Shown here piece by piece: positions 26,014 through 34,837 of a stretch of 64,000 nucleotides of DNA. How positions within the stretch are numbered: the first letter of the stretch is position 1; every line of letters begins with the position of its first letter. Source of the DNA: Desulfuromonas sp. DDH964 (GTDB taxonomy: Bacteria > Desulfobacterota > Desulfuromonadia > Desulfuromonadales > DDH964); assembly GCF_001611275.1 (NCBI RefSeq), contig NZ_CP015080.1, positions 62,001-126,000 on the forward strand, given 5' to 3'. Below the pieces are notes generated by a model that saw only the letters and a list, made by a program, of their open reading frames with translations, had not been told where the DNA came from and searched no databases. The position numbers and the translations under genes are program-made.

Positions 26014-26737
26014 AAGTCTCTCCTCTCTGGGGTTGATGTGCGTCGCTGCCTTAAAATCAGGCAGATTCGACAGCTGTCAGAAATAATATTGCCCTTGCAG
26101 CCGAATCGTCGTGTCGTCCTTGCCGGTCGTTCGCGTATCGCTGGCCAAGGTGAGGTCGGACTGCAGTTTGAGATGGTGCCGGTCGAAATAGTAGTTGATG
26201 CCGAACTGGGTTTCGTTCTTCTCAAATTTTGCCGAGGCGTTGGCTGCGGTCGAATTGATCGCCGAATAGCGGACGCCGAACTCCAGTCTCTTCGGCAGCA
26301 CCTGGTAACCGGCCTGAAGGTAATAGCCATCGGCATCCCAGGCGTCTCCGCTCTCCGGGTCGGCCGTCAGGGCGTAGTATTCGGCTGCGAAACTCGCCCC
26401 CTGCCAGCTGGCGGCAAGATTGGCGGTCCAGAGCAGCCAGGTCAGGTTGCTGCCGTAAGCCGCCGTAAAGTCGGCCGCAGTCAAGCCATCGAGGTTGAGG
26501 GCGACATCCATGACATCGTTGTCCTTGTCAAAGCCGCTGCCGACATCGTTGGCCCCGATCTTTTCCCTGGCGAGGGCGGCGCCGAGGTTCAGCATTGGCC
26601 GGTCGCTGGGCCAGCCGGCTTCATCGAGGGGGACCGGGCCGAGGGGATTGATGTCGACCCGCCCGGCCAGCAGCATCCGGTTCTCCTTGTTGCGGGTGTT
26701 GGGGCCATTGCCGTTGAATATTCCCAACCGATATTCT

Positions 26738-28068
26738 CAGTAGTGTCCGGTTAGCAAATTGCATTCACCCAAAGTTGCAGATAATTGTAAATATTTTCAC
26801 AAGTTAGCGTATTTTTTGCTTGACAAATCGTCGTGAAGTCGGCGCGGTGATTTTCGTAAATACCTATTTTATATGAGGATTTACGAAAATGTCATTACTT
26901 GTTCGCTGCCACCGTACCCGGCTTAGCAGGCGCTCCATTGTCCGACTTTTTACCCCGTTCAAGGGCGCTCTCGAACATGCCCCGGTTCTTGAGGCCCGAG
27001 GCAACAGGCCACTGCAGATGACGTTTGAAGATCAGTTGAAAATCCTGACCTACTATCACCTCGAAGAGCATTCTTCGGGGCGTCATCTGCTTCAGGTTCT
27101 GACGCAGGAAGATTTTGCCGCGACTCATATTGCACCGCCCGGCGGTATCCGGAAAAGCGCCTTCTTTGAGGCGATCAATACCCGAGGGCTGGAGCAGATG
27201 ATTCATGTTTACGAAGACCTGCAGAAACAGGTCTCACAAAAGATTCCTGTCGCCAAAGACATCTCCGATCTCGGCGATCTGATCGCCGTCGATGGTTCGC
27301 TGATTGACGCTACGCTGTCCATGCTCTGGGCGGACTATCGAGACGGAGCCAAAAAGGCCAAGGTTCACCTGGGGTTCGATATCGGTCGTGGTGTCCCCCA
27401 GAAAGTCACATTAACCGACGGCAAGGGCGACGAGCGTCCTCAGGCGGAACGGCTCGTGGCTCCCGGTCAGACAGGTGTCTATGACCGCTATTACCAGTGT
27501 TACAAAAACTTTGACGACTGGCAGGATCAGGGACGCCACTTTGTCTGCCGCATCAAAGCCAGTTCTCGTAAGACGGAGTTGAGCGCCAATCCTGTTGTCC
27601 CCGGCAGTCATGTTTTCTATGACGCCAGGGTGTTGCTCGGCACCAAAGATGTCAACCAGACCGAACGAGAAGTGCGTGTGGTCGGCTACAAGGTTGACCA
27701 AAAATCCTATTGGGTCGCCACCGACCGCTTCGATCTGACCGCCGAGCAGATTGCCTTGATCTACAAGCTACGCTGGACGATCGAGTCCTTCTTCGCCTGG
27801 TGGAAGCGCCACCTCAAGGTGTATCACCTGATTGCCCGCAGTCCCTACGGCCTGCTGGTGCAGATCCTCGCAGGGTTGATTACTTATTTGCTGCTGGCCA
27901 TCTACTGCCACGAAGAGCATGGCGAACGTGTCAGCATCAACAGGGTGCGTGAGCTTCGCAACAATATTCGCAACGAGGCCGCCGAGGATGCGGCCGCAGG
28001 CTTAGGGCCTCCCGATATCATTGACTTGGACTTCGGAGCCTATGCAACTTCTTAACCGGACACTACTG
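26738..28068. mobile_element. IS4-family insertion sequence, complete
   Basis: The 1,331-bp element has terminal inverted repeats CAGTAGTGTCCGGTTA / TAACCGGACACTACTG. It is flanked by the 9-bp direct repeat CGATATTCT (26729-26737 and 28069-28077). One full transposase gene is inside. It splits the porin gene. Confidence 0.95.
26889..28055 (+). CDS. IS4-family transposase
   Basis: The 388-residue DDE transposase has first Asp in LIAVDGSLIDATLS, second Asp in QTGVYDRYYQCY, and the IS4 Y-(2)-R-(3)-E-(6)-K signature in YKLRWTIESFFAWWKRHLK near residue 300. The frame is intact. It runs against the porin gene. Related to the ISPepr1-like group by overall pattern; subgroup not confirmed. Confidence 0.93.
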   Translation: MSLLVRCHRTRLSRRSIVRLFTPFKGALEHAPVLEARGNRPLQMTFEDQLKILTYYHLEEHSSGRHLLQVLTQEDFAATHIAPPGGIRKSAFFEAINTRGLEQMIHVYEDLQKQVSQKIPVAKDISDLGDLIAVDGSLIDATLSMLWADYRDGAKKAKVHLGFDIGRGVPQKVTLTDGKGDERPQAERLVAPGQTGVYDRYYQCYKNFDDWQDQGRHFVCRIKASSRKTELSANPVVPGSHVFYDARVLLGTKDVNQTEREVRVVGYKVDQKSYWVATDRFDLTAEQIALIYKLRWTIESFFAWWKRHLKVYHLIARSPYGLLVQILAGLITYLLLAIYCHEEHGERVSINRVRELRNNIRNEAAEDAAAGLGPPDIIDLDFGAYATS

Positions 28069-28714
28069 CGATATTCTACAAGTTTTTCGTGCACCGCGCC
28101 CGCCATCTGCAGGCCCGTATCGCGGCCCAGGTTGAAGGTTTCGTTGGCCAGGGAGCGGTCGATGAAGAGCTGCCGCGCCACCGAAACCAGTTCCTGGCGC
28201 GCCTGGGGTGGCTTGAACTGGCCGACCTGCACCACCAGCGGCGCAGCGAAGGCATAGTTGAGGAAGACATCTTCGGTGACAAAGCCGCTCGCCACGTCCG
28301 CCTGGTACTTGTAACCGAGCCGTTGGTCGAAGAGATTCCCCTGCAGCACCAGCTTGACGCGCCGGATGCGGAAATCACTGATATTCTCGCCATTGGCACG
28401 GTCCGCATCCCGGTAGCTGTAGAGCAGTTGCGCCCAGCCGCCGAACTGCAGCCGGTAGGCGCCGTCGGCGGTAGCGACGCTCAGTCCCTTGCCCGGCTGG
28501 TACCAGGCCGGGCTGCTCTGCCGGGTCGCCTCCGCGTAGTCTTCGGCGCTGATCACCCCCTTTTCCCGCAGGATATCCTCCAGGGTCCGGGCCTCGGTGC
28601 GGGGCGTGGGAAACAGGGTCAGGGAAACCAAAAAACAGAGGGGCAAGAACCCGCGCTTCATTGTTTTATTCTCATTGTGAGTGCTGCCAGGGCAGCTGTC
28701 ATGGTCCGGTAATG

Positions 28715-28757
28715 ACGACGCCCGGCTTTCAGCATCGAAAGCCGGGCGTCGTTGCCC
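28715..28757 (-). promoter_or_regulatory. Hairpin with overlapping ANTAR-like P2 stem between modA and the porin gene
   Basis: A 16-bp perfect stem, ACGACGCCCGGCTTTC and complement (28715-28730, 28737-28752), is overlapped on the minus strand by GGGC-AACGAC-GCCC (28757-28744), a six-base loop with A1 and G4. No U tract follows and no clear P1 was found, so a switch here is less certain than at nifH, nifB or nifV. Confidence 0.45.
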
Positions 28758-28872
28758 GGTACGACCTCACTGTCGCACCTCCTCGTCCTGGTTTCGCCGG
28801 CCGCCGCCGGTCGTCCCGGCCATGGTCCGGGCCTCCTTGCGGGTCAGCGGGAGACGAAACCGCTGGCTGTCG

Positions 28873-29610
28873 CTACTTTACAATAAAGCCGTATTTTTCC
28901 AGGATTCGTGCCGCCGCCGCGGAGCGGAGAAAGGCGAAGAATTGAACCGCCTCCGGCTTGCGGACCCCTTCGGCCGTCAGACCGACGGGATAGGTCACCT
29001 CGGCGTAGAGGGGTTGCGGGACCTCCAGCAGAATGACCGCCTGCTGGGCCAGCAGCGCGTCGGTCTTGTAGACGAAGGCGCCATCGACCTCGCCGCGGTC
29101 GGCGTAGACCAGGGCCTGGCGCACATCCTGGGCCATCACCAATTTCCCCTGCAGTTGCTCGTAGAGTCCAGCGGCCTTCAGCGCCTGTTCCGCATACTGT
29201 CCCGCCGGGACACTCCTGGGGCTGCCGATGGCGATCTTCTGCAGCTTGGCCAGGTCCTCCAGTTCGGTGACCGCCAGACCCTTGCGGCCAACAAAGACCA
29301 GGGTATTGAAAGCCAGGGTCTGCACCCCCTCGGCCGGGATGCGCTGCTCCTCGACCAGGAATTGCATCCACTTCGGATTGGCGGAAATGAAGAGATCGGC
29401 GGGCGCCCCCTGGGCGATCTGTTTGGCCAGGGCTCCCGACGAAGCGAAGTTGGGGAGGAGGGTCGTATCGGGGGCGGCCTGTTGATAGGCGGCGACCAGT
29501 TCCCGGGTCGCATCGGTCATGCTCGCCGCGACCGACAACCGGATCTCGGCGGCCTGGGCGAAGGTTGCCAGCAGAAGCGAAACCACCAGGGCAAGCAGCA
29601 GGGTGCGCAT
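28873..29610 (-). CDS. modA: Molybdate ABC transporter substrate-binding protein
   Basis: The 245-residue periplasmic protein has a signal peptide (LLLALVVSLLLATFAQA, cleavage ~20). It then shows the ModA pattern: LSVAASMTDATREL, NFASSGALAKQIAQGAPADLF with the oxyanion-binding serine/alanine pair, ANPKWMQFL, and VYADRGEVDGAFVYKTDA. It captures molybdate or tungstate for ModBC. It is the first minus-strand gene of the locus, divergent from the HTH/PBP regulator. Confidence 0.95.
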   Translation of the reverse strand: MRTLLLALVVSLLLATFAQAAEIRLSVAASMTDATRELVAAYQQAAPDTTLLPNFASSGALAKQIAQGAPADLFISANPKWMQFLVEEQRIPAEGVQTLAFNTLVFVGRKGLAVTELEDLAKLQKIAIGSPRSVPAGQYAEQALKAAGLYEQLQGKLVMAQDVRQALVYADRGEVDGAFVYKTDALLAQQAVILLEVPQPLYAEVTYPVGLTAEGVRKPEAVQFFAFLRSAAAARILEKYGFIVK

Positions 29611-29738
29611 GATCTCTTTCCTTTCCCGAATGAATGGGGGTATCTTGGCGGAGCTGCCGTAGCGGGGAGGAAGGTACCGACGTCGTTGGCGGGAATCGTT
29701 CCTTGACTTAGTCAGGATAATGTCATAAGGTCATGATC

Positions 29739-30791
29739 ATGTCAAAGGAAAATTTCACCCTCGCCAATTCCATCCGCCGGCAGCGCGAAGAGCGGGGCTG
29801 GTCGCAACAGGAGCTCGCCGATCGGGCCGGCCTCTCGCGCACCGGCATCAGTGCCATCGAGGCGGGGCGGCTGATCCCCTCTACCGCCGCGGCGCTTACC
29901 CTGGCTGCGGCCTTCGGCTGTCGGGTCGAAGATCTCTTCGCCCTGGCCGGGCATGGGGCGGCATCCTGGGCCTGGTCACCGCCGGCGGAGGGGTGCCGGT
30001 ACTGGCGCGCCCTGATCGGTTCCCGGCAACTGCTCTTCCCGGTTGAGGCGAGTCCCCTGGGGACCGTCCCCCACGATGGAGTCTGGCGGGACGGGGGCTG
30101 CCACGACCAGGCCTTCGCCGACCCGGTGCGCACCCTGGTGATCGCCTGCTGCGATCCGGCGGTCGGCTTGCTCGCCGCGGAATATGCGCGCCAGACCGGA
30201 TTCCGCATGCTGGTCCTGCCCCGGGCCAGCCGTCCTGCCCTGGAACTGCTGGCGGCCGGACTGGTGCATGCGGCCGGTCTTCATCTCGGCAGGGATGGCG
30301 GTGGCGAAGGGAACCGCACGGCGGCCCGGGAGAGGTTCGGCGCCGAGTTTCGCCTGCTGCGCATCACCGACTGGCAGACCGGGTTGGTGCTTGACCCCGC
30401 TCTCGGCGTCGGGACGATCAGTGGCGCCCTCGCGGCCGACCTGCGCTGGATCGGGCGCGAGCCCGGCTCCGGCGCCCGTCAGGTCCTCGATGAGCTCTGT
30501 CCCGGCCGTCTCGCCCCCGCGCACCTGGCCCGCGATCATCGCGGCGTCGCCACGGCGATCCGCAGCGGCTTCGCTCAGGCCGGAGTCGCCCTGCGACTGG
30601 TCGGGGAGGAAGAGGGGCTGAATTTCCTCAGTGTGCGCGAAGAGGCCTATGATCTCTGTCTCGCCGCCGACAGCCTCGCCGATCCCCGCATCCGCGCCCT
30701 GGTGGAGGTGGTTCGCTCTCCGGCTTACCGCCGCCTGCTGGGTGAACTCCCCGGCTACGACAGCCACCGCACCGGCGAATTCGCAACCTGA
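29739..30791 (+). CDS. HTH (XRE-type) regulator with periplasmic-binding-protein-like effector domain
   Basis: The 350-residue protein has an XRE-type HTH at ~8-62 (RREERGWSQQ-like core GWSQQELADRAGLSRTGISA) followed by a PBP-like domain (PF12727 type) resembling ModA-class binding proteins (LLAAEYARQTGFRMLVLPRA, EEGLNFLSVREEAYDL). Divergence from modA suggests it senses molybdate or a cofactor form and controls the mod genes in place of ModE. Start at ATG 29739, giving AAGG 8 bp upstream; ATG 29733 is too close to it. A TCATGATCATGA palindrome spans the start region. Confidence 0.78.
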   Translation: MSKENFTLANSIRRQREERGWSQQELADRAGLSRTGISAIEAGRLIPSTAAALTLAAAFGCRVEDLFALAGHGAASWAWSPPAEGCRYWRALIGSRQLLFPVEASPLGTVPHDGVWRDGGCHDQAFADPVRTLVIACCDPAVGLLAAEYARQTGFRMLVLPRASRPALELLAAGLVHAAGLHLGRDGGGEGNRTAARERFGAEFRLLRITDWQTGLVLDPALGVGTISGALAADLRWIGREPGSGARQVLDELCPGRLAPAHLARDHRGVATAIRSGFAQAGVALRLVGEEEGLNFLSVREEAYDLCLAADSLADPRIRALVEVVRSPAYRRLLGELPGYDSHRTGEFAT

Positions 30792-30895
30792 GGCCAAGCC
30801 ATCTTTGCCTAAAAAATCGGCACCATGCCTGTGTTCAACACGCCATCTTCCATCCCGCCCTTGGCTCTGCCAGAAAATTCAATAACTTGCCAGCA

Positions 30896-30911
30896 TGGCG
30901 AGACTTTTGCA
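30896..30911 (+). promoter_or_regulatory. Sigma-54 promoter of nifEN
   Basis: TGGCGA-GACTT-TTGCA matches the -24/-12 consensus with correct spacing. It lies about 126 bp before the nifE start. Unlike nifH, nifB and nifV, the leader between here and nifE shows no terminator hairpin. Confidence 0.8.
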
Positions 30912-31036
30912 GTTCTGTAATGCGTCATCATCCCGACTCCCTGCCCCGCCAACGCTGCCGGACCAGGCCGCCTCCCTCCCAATGCCGCGAAGGAGCTGAT
31001 TTCCGACTCTGCCCAGTTTTCGGAAAGGATCAGACC

Positions 31037-32389
31037 TTGGCGAATAAACCGAAAATCAAGGACCTGCTCGACGAGCAGGCCTGCGCCCACAACAAGACCA
31101 AAAAGAGTGCCTGCAACGCCCCGACCCCGGGAGCGACGACCGGCGGCTGCGCCTTCGAAGGGGCGCAGATCGCCCTCTTCCCCTATGCCGACGCCGCCCA
31201 CGTGGTGCATGGCCCGATCACCTGCCTCGGCTCCTCCTGGGAGACCCGCGCCACCCGGACCAGCTGGCCGGGCCGGGACCTGACCCAGATGGGGTTCACC
31301 ACCGCCATCTCCACCAACGATGTCGTCTTCGGCGGCGAAGAGAAGCTGCTGCTGGCGGTCGACTACGTGGTCGGCCGCTACGCCCCGCAGGCGGTCTTCG
31401 TCTACGCCACCTGCGTCACCGCCCTGATCGGCGACGATCTCGACCTCCTCTGCAAACAGGCGGCGGCAAAACATGGCCTGCCGGTGGTGCCGGTGCATGC
31501 CCCCGGCTTCGTCGGCAGCAAGAACCTCGGCAGCCGCCTCGGCGGCGAAGCGGTGCTGGCCAGCCTGATCGGCACCGCCGAGCCCGAGACCACCACCCCC
31601 TTCGACATCAACCTGATCGGCGACTACAACGTCACCGGCGACATGTGGCAATACACGCCGCTCCTCGCGGAGCTCGGCATCCATGTCCTTTCGACCCTCT
31701 CCGGAGACGGCCGGGTCGCCGCGATCCGCACCGCGCACCGGGCGAAGCTGAACGTGCTGGTCTGTGCCAAGTCGCTCGTCTCCCTGACCCGGAAGCTGGA
31801 AGAGAAATACGGCATCCCCTCGATCTCCCTCTCCTTCTACGGCAAGCGCGACACCAGCGACGGGCTGCTCGCCATCGCCACCGCCCTCGGCGACGCCGAA
31901 CTGATCGCCCGCACCCGGGCGCTGATTGAGCGCGAGGAGGCACGCCTCGAGCAGGAGCTCGCCCCCTACCGGGCCCTCTTCGCCGGCAAGAAGGCGGTCC
32001 TCAACACCGGCGGCAACAAGGCCTGGTCGATCGCCGCGGCGCTGCAGGACCTCGGCATCGAGGTGGTGGCGACGGCGGTCGGCAAGTCGACGGAGGACGA
32101 CCGGGAGAAGGCGCGCCAGTACCTCGGTGCCGGCGGGGTGCTGATGACCAAGCCGGGCCAGGAACAGGCGAAGATCATCGATGATACCAAGGCCGACCTC
32201 CTCCTCGCCGGTGGGCGCAGCCTCTACACCGCGATCAAGAAGGGGATCGCCTTCGCCGACGTCAACCAGGAGAAGAAGAAGAGCTACGGCGGCTACCGCG
32301 GCCTGCTCAACCTCGCCGAGGATCTCCGGCACGCCCTGGAAACCCCGGTCTTCCGCAACGTCGCCAGGAGGGCGCCATGGGAGGAGTAG
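31037..32389 (+). CDS. nifE: Nitrogenase FeMo-cofactor scaffold protein NifE
   Basis: The 450-residue homologue of NifD forms the NifE2N2 scaffold on which the NifB-made cluster matures. Cluster-binding cysteines are visible in GGCAFEGAQIALFP, VVHGPITCLGSSWETR and VYATCVTALIGDD. The best start is TTG at 31037: AAAGGA sits 7 bp upstream and residues from there (ANKPKIKDLLDEQAC) look native, whereas upstream in-frame codons do not. Its 3' end overlaps nifN by 13 bp. Expressed from the sigma-54 promoter at 30896. Confidence 0.94.
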   Translation: MANKPKIKDLLDEQACAHNKTKKSACNAPTPGATTGGCAFEGAQIALFPYADAAHVVHGPITCLGSSWETRATRTSWPGRDLTQMGFTTAISTNDVVFGGEEKLLLAVDYVVGRYAPQAVFVYATCVTALIGDDLDLLCKQAAAKHGLPVVPVHAPGFVGSKNLGSRLGGEAVLASLIGTAEPETTTPFDINLIGDYNVTGDMWQYTPLLAELGIHVLSTLSGDGRVAAIRTAHRAKLNVLVCAKSLVSLTRKLEEKYGIPSISLSFYGKRDTSDGLLAIATALGDAELIARTRALIEREEARLEQELAPYRALFAGKKAVLNTGGNKAWSIAAALQDLGIEVVATAVGKSTEDDREKARQYLGAGGVLMTKPGQEQAKIIDDTKADLLLAGGRSLYTAIKKGIAFADVNQEKKKSYGGYRGLLNLAEDLRHALETPVFRNVARRAPWEE

Positions 32390-33669
32390 TCCACAAATCA
32401 CCGAAGCCGCTGCAGGTCAATCCGCACCGCCTCTCCCAGCCGATGGGGGCGACCCTCGCCTTTCTCGGCGTCGACAACTGCATGCCGCTGATGCACGGTG
32501 GCCAGGGGTGCACCTCCTTCACCAAGGTCTACCTGACCCGCCATTTTGCCGAGCCGATCGCGATCCAGACCACGGCGGTGACCGACATCACCGCAATCCT
32601 CGACGGCGGCGACTACAGCATCGTCGAGTCGGTGAAGAACATCACCGCCAAGGTGACCCCGCAGCTGATCGGCCTGCACACCACCGGCCTCACCGAGACC
32701 AAGGGGGACGACATCCGCGGCGTGGCCGGCAAGATCGACTTCCCGCTGGTCTGGGTCAACACCCCCGACTACGAGGGAGGGCTAGAGAGCGGCTGGGCGC
32801 TGACGGTCAGAGCGATGATCGAACAGCTGGTAACAGCGACGGAGCTGGTCGACGATACCAAGCTGGTCCTGTTGCCCCACGTCAGCCTGACGCCGATCGA
32901 GGTAGAGAAGATCAAGGAGTTCATCGCCGGCTTCGGTTTCGAGGTGCTTGCGCTTCCCGACCTCTCGACCTCTCTCGACGGCCACCTCGGCGAGAAGCAG
33001 AGCGCCCTCTCCAGCGGCGGCATCGGCGTCGAAGAGATTCGCACCCTCGGCGACGCCGGGCTGGTGCTCAGCGTCGGTGCCTCGATGCGTGCCGCCGGGG
33101 AGGCGCTGACCAAAAAGAACCCGGCAATGCGCCATCACCACTTTGACCACCTGCAGGGGCTGGCGGCGACCGACCGGCTGGTCGCGCTGCTTCTCGCCGA
33201 GACCGGTTTCAGTGCGCCGCCGCCGGCGGTGGCATGCTGGCGCAAGCGGTTGCAGGATGCCCTGCTCGACTGTCACTTCGCCCTCGGCCAGACCCGCTTC
33301 CTCGTCGCCGCCGAACCCGACCACCTCGCCGGCCAGGTCGCCGCCCTCTGTGAGGCGGGGGGAGAGGTCAGGGCGGCGATCGCCACAGTCGATGCGCCGC
33401 AGCTGGAGCAGGTCCCGGCGGCGCAGGTCCTGGTCGGGGACCTGGAGGATGCCGAGGACTTCGCCGCCGAGTACGACCTGCTGATCACCAACTTCCACGG
33501 GGCCGGGATTGCCCATCGCTGCCACAAGGGGCTGGTGGTGCGCGGCTATCCCAACTGGGAAGAGGTCGGCAACCAGCTGCAGAACGACGTCCTCTACGAG
33601 GGGGGCGCTTATTTCCTCTGCGCGCTGGCCAATGCCGCCAGTCGCTGGCGGGAGGAGCAGGGGTGGTGA
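32377..33669 (+). CDS. nifN: Nitrogenase FeMo-cofactor scaffold protein NifN
   Basis: The 430-residue partner of NifE is similar to NifK (NPHRLSQPMGATLAFLGVDN, MPLMHGGQGCTSFTKVYL, HFAEPIAIQTTAVTD). It starts inside the end of nifE (13-bp overlap), implying coupled translation. The C-terminal ~110 residues (ETGFSAPPPAVACWRKRLQ onward) keep the NifN pattern and end GGAYFLCALANAASRW. No truncation. Confidence 0.94.
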   Translation: MGGVVHKSPKPLQVNPHRLSQPMGATLAFLGVDNCMPLMHGGQGCTSFTKVYLTRHFAEPIAIQTTAVTDITAILDGGDYSIVESVKNITAKVTPQLIGLHTTGLTETKGDDIRGVAGKIDFPLVWVNTPDYEGGLESGWALTVRAMIEQLVTATELVDDTKLVLLPHVSLTPIEVEKIKEFIAGFGFEVLALPDLSTSLDGHLGEKQSALSSGGIGVEEIRTLGDAGLVLSVGASMRAAGEALTKKNPAMRHHHFDHLQGLAATDRLVALLLAETGFSAPPPAVACWRKRLQDALLDCHFALGQTRFLVAAEPDHLAGQVAALCEAGGEVRAAIATVDAPQLEQVPAAQVLVGDLEDAEDFAAEYDLLITNFHGAGIAHRCHKGLVVRGYPNWEEVGNQLQNDVLYEGGAYFLCALANAASRWREEQGW

Positions 33670-33685
33670 GACCAATGAAAAGAAT

Positions 33686-33755
33686 GGGACGCATGGGACC
33701 ACTGGGACTTATGAACCACAAAGGTCCGATCGGTCCCAGTTGTCCCATGCGCCCC
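33686..33755 (+). repeat. Palindromic intergenic repeat of the GGGAC type
   Basis: Arms of about 23 bp (GGGACGCATGGGACCACTG at 33686 and its near complement ending 33755) enclose a 24-bp centre. It fills the gap between nifN and the NifU-NifQ gene. Confidence 0.8.
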
Positions 33756-33771
33756 AGGATTGGCTTTTGAA

Positions 33772-34776
33772 ATGAGCTCTTACACCGACACCATCCGCCG
33801 CTACGCTACCGACAGCCGCTACACCGGCACCCTCGACCGTGCCGATGGGACCGGCGAGGTCGGCCTCGGACCGGAAGAGGCCGGCCGGCGCCTGGCGGTG
33901 CGCTTTGCCCTGCGGATCGATGCCGGGCAGGTGACGCAGGTCCGGTTCCAGGTCTTCGGTTGCGGCTTTACCATCGCCGCCTGTGCTGCCGCCGCCGAAC
34001 TGGCGGAGGGGAAGGATCTCGAAGCGGCGGCGGCGATAGCGCCGGCCGCGGTCGCCGCAGTCCTCAACGGCCTGCCGACGGAGCGGGACTATTGCGCCGA
34101 GCTGGCGGTGGCCGCGCTCCAGGCCGCCCTGGCCAGTGCCCGCAGTGAAGACCATGCGGTAGCAGTGGTCGCCCATGACCCGGCTGCCGTCGAACACGGG
34201 CCGCGGGTGACGGCCGCCGACCCGGTCTATCGCCGCTTGCTGGCCAGCCCGGCCCCGCGCGCGGTCGCGGCGGAAGACCGCCACCTCTTCGCCTGCCTGC
34301 TGACGGTGGCCGCTGCCGAACCCTGGTCGCTGGCCGCCGCCCTCGGCCTCGACGAGTGGGAGTTGGCCGCACTGCTGCAGCGCTACTTTCCGGGTGTCGC
34401 TCCCGCGACCCTGGAATCGGGGGAGAGGGGGAAGCGGCCGCCCCTGGTCAATGCCGGCGTACTGGCGGTGCTGCACTCCCACCTCCCCGCAGGGGGAGAC
34501 GACCCGGCGCCCCGCTGGCTCGCCGCGATCCTCGCCGCCCGCGCCGCCCATCCGGGGCATCTCTGGGTGGCGATGGGCCTCTTCGCCCGGCCGGAACTGA
34601 GCGCCGCGATTCGGCGCCACCTCCCGGCGTTGACCGCGGCCAACAGCCGGGGGATGCGCTGGAAGCGATTCCTCTTCCGCCAGGTCTGCGACCTGAAGGG
34701 GGGAGTCATGTGCAAGGCACCCGATTGCGGGCTCTGCAGCGATTATTCCCTCTGCTTTGCCCCGGAAGAATCATGA
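33772..34776 (+). CDS. NifU-N/IscU-like domain fused to NifQ
   Basis: The 334-residue protein has two parts. Residues ~10-125 resemble the IscU/NifU N-terminal scaffold (VFGCGFTIAACAAAAELAEGK and LPTERDYCAELAVAALQ), keeping two of the three cluster cysteines; the first, normally in ACGD, is absent. Residues ~150-334 resemble NifQ and end with its signature C-x4-C-x2-C-x5-C in MCKAPDCGLCSDYSLC. NifQ donates molybdenum to NifEN/NifH during FeMo-co assembly. The fusion may couple cluster acquisition with Mo delivery. Start ATG 33772; ribosome site weak. Confidence 0.8.
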   Translation: MSSYTDTIRRYATDSRYTGTLDRADGTGEVGLGPEEAGRRLAVRFALRIDAGQVTQVRFQVFGCGFTIAACAAAAELAEGKDLEAAAAIAPAAVAAVLNGLPTERDYCAELAVAALQAALASARSEDHAVAVVAHDPAAVEHGPRVTAADPVYRRLLASPAPRAVAAEDRHLFACLLTVAAAEPWSLAAALGLDEWELAALLQRYFPGVAPATLESGERGKRPPLVNAGVLAVLHSHLPAGGDDPAPRWLAAILAARAAHPGHLWVAMGLFARPELSAAIRRHLPALTAANSRGMRWKRFLFRQVCDLKGGVMCKAPDCGLCSDYSLCFAPEES

Positions 34777-34837
34777 GATGACAGCGAACCCCTCCCCTCC
34801 TCATCGTCCGCCCCCTTTTTCAGGTAGGGACGGACGA

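Larger units (their letters stand above)
26077..28661 (-). pseudogene. Phosphate-selective porin O/P-type outer-membrane porin, interrupted by an IS4 element
   Basis: The N-terminal part (28661-28069) has a signal peptide (MKRGFLPLCFLVSLTLFP) and OprO/P-like beta strands (GAYRLQFGGWAQLLYSYRDA, DFRIRRVKLVLQGNL). The C-terminal part (26728-26077) continues with LGIFNGNGPN and ends in GQYYF with a terminal aromatic, as for OMPs. Joining the two halves while dropping the element and one 9-bp duplicate restores one 414-residue frame with no other damage, so the insertion is recent. The modA-mop setting suggests it once admitted molybdate or another oxyanion. Confidence 0.9.
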
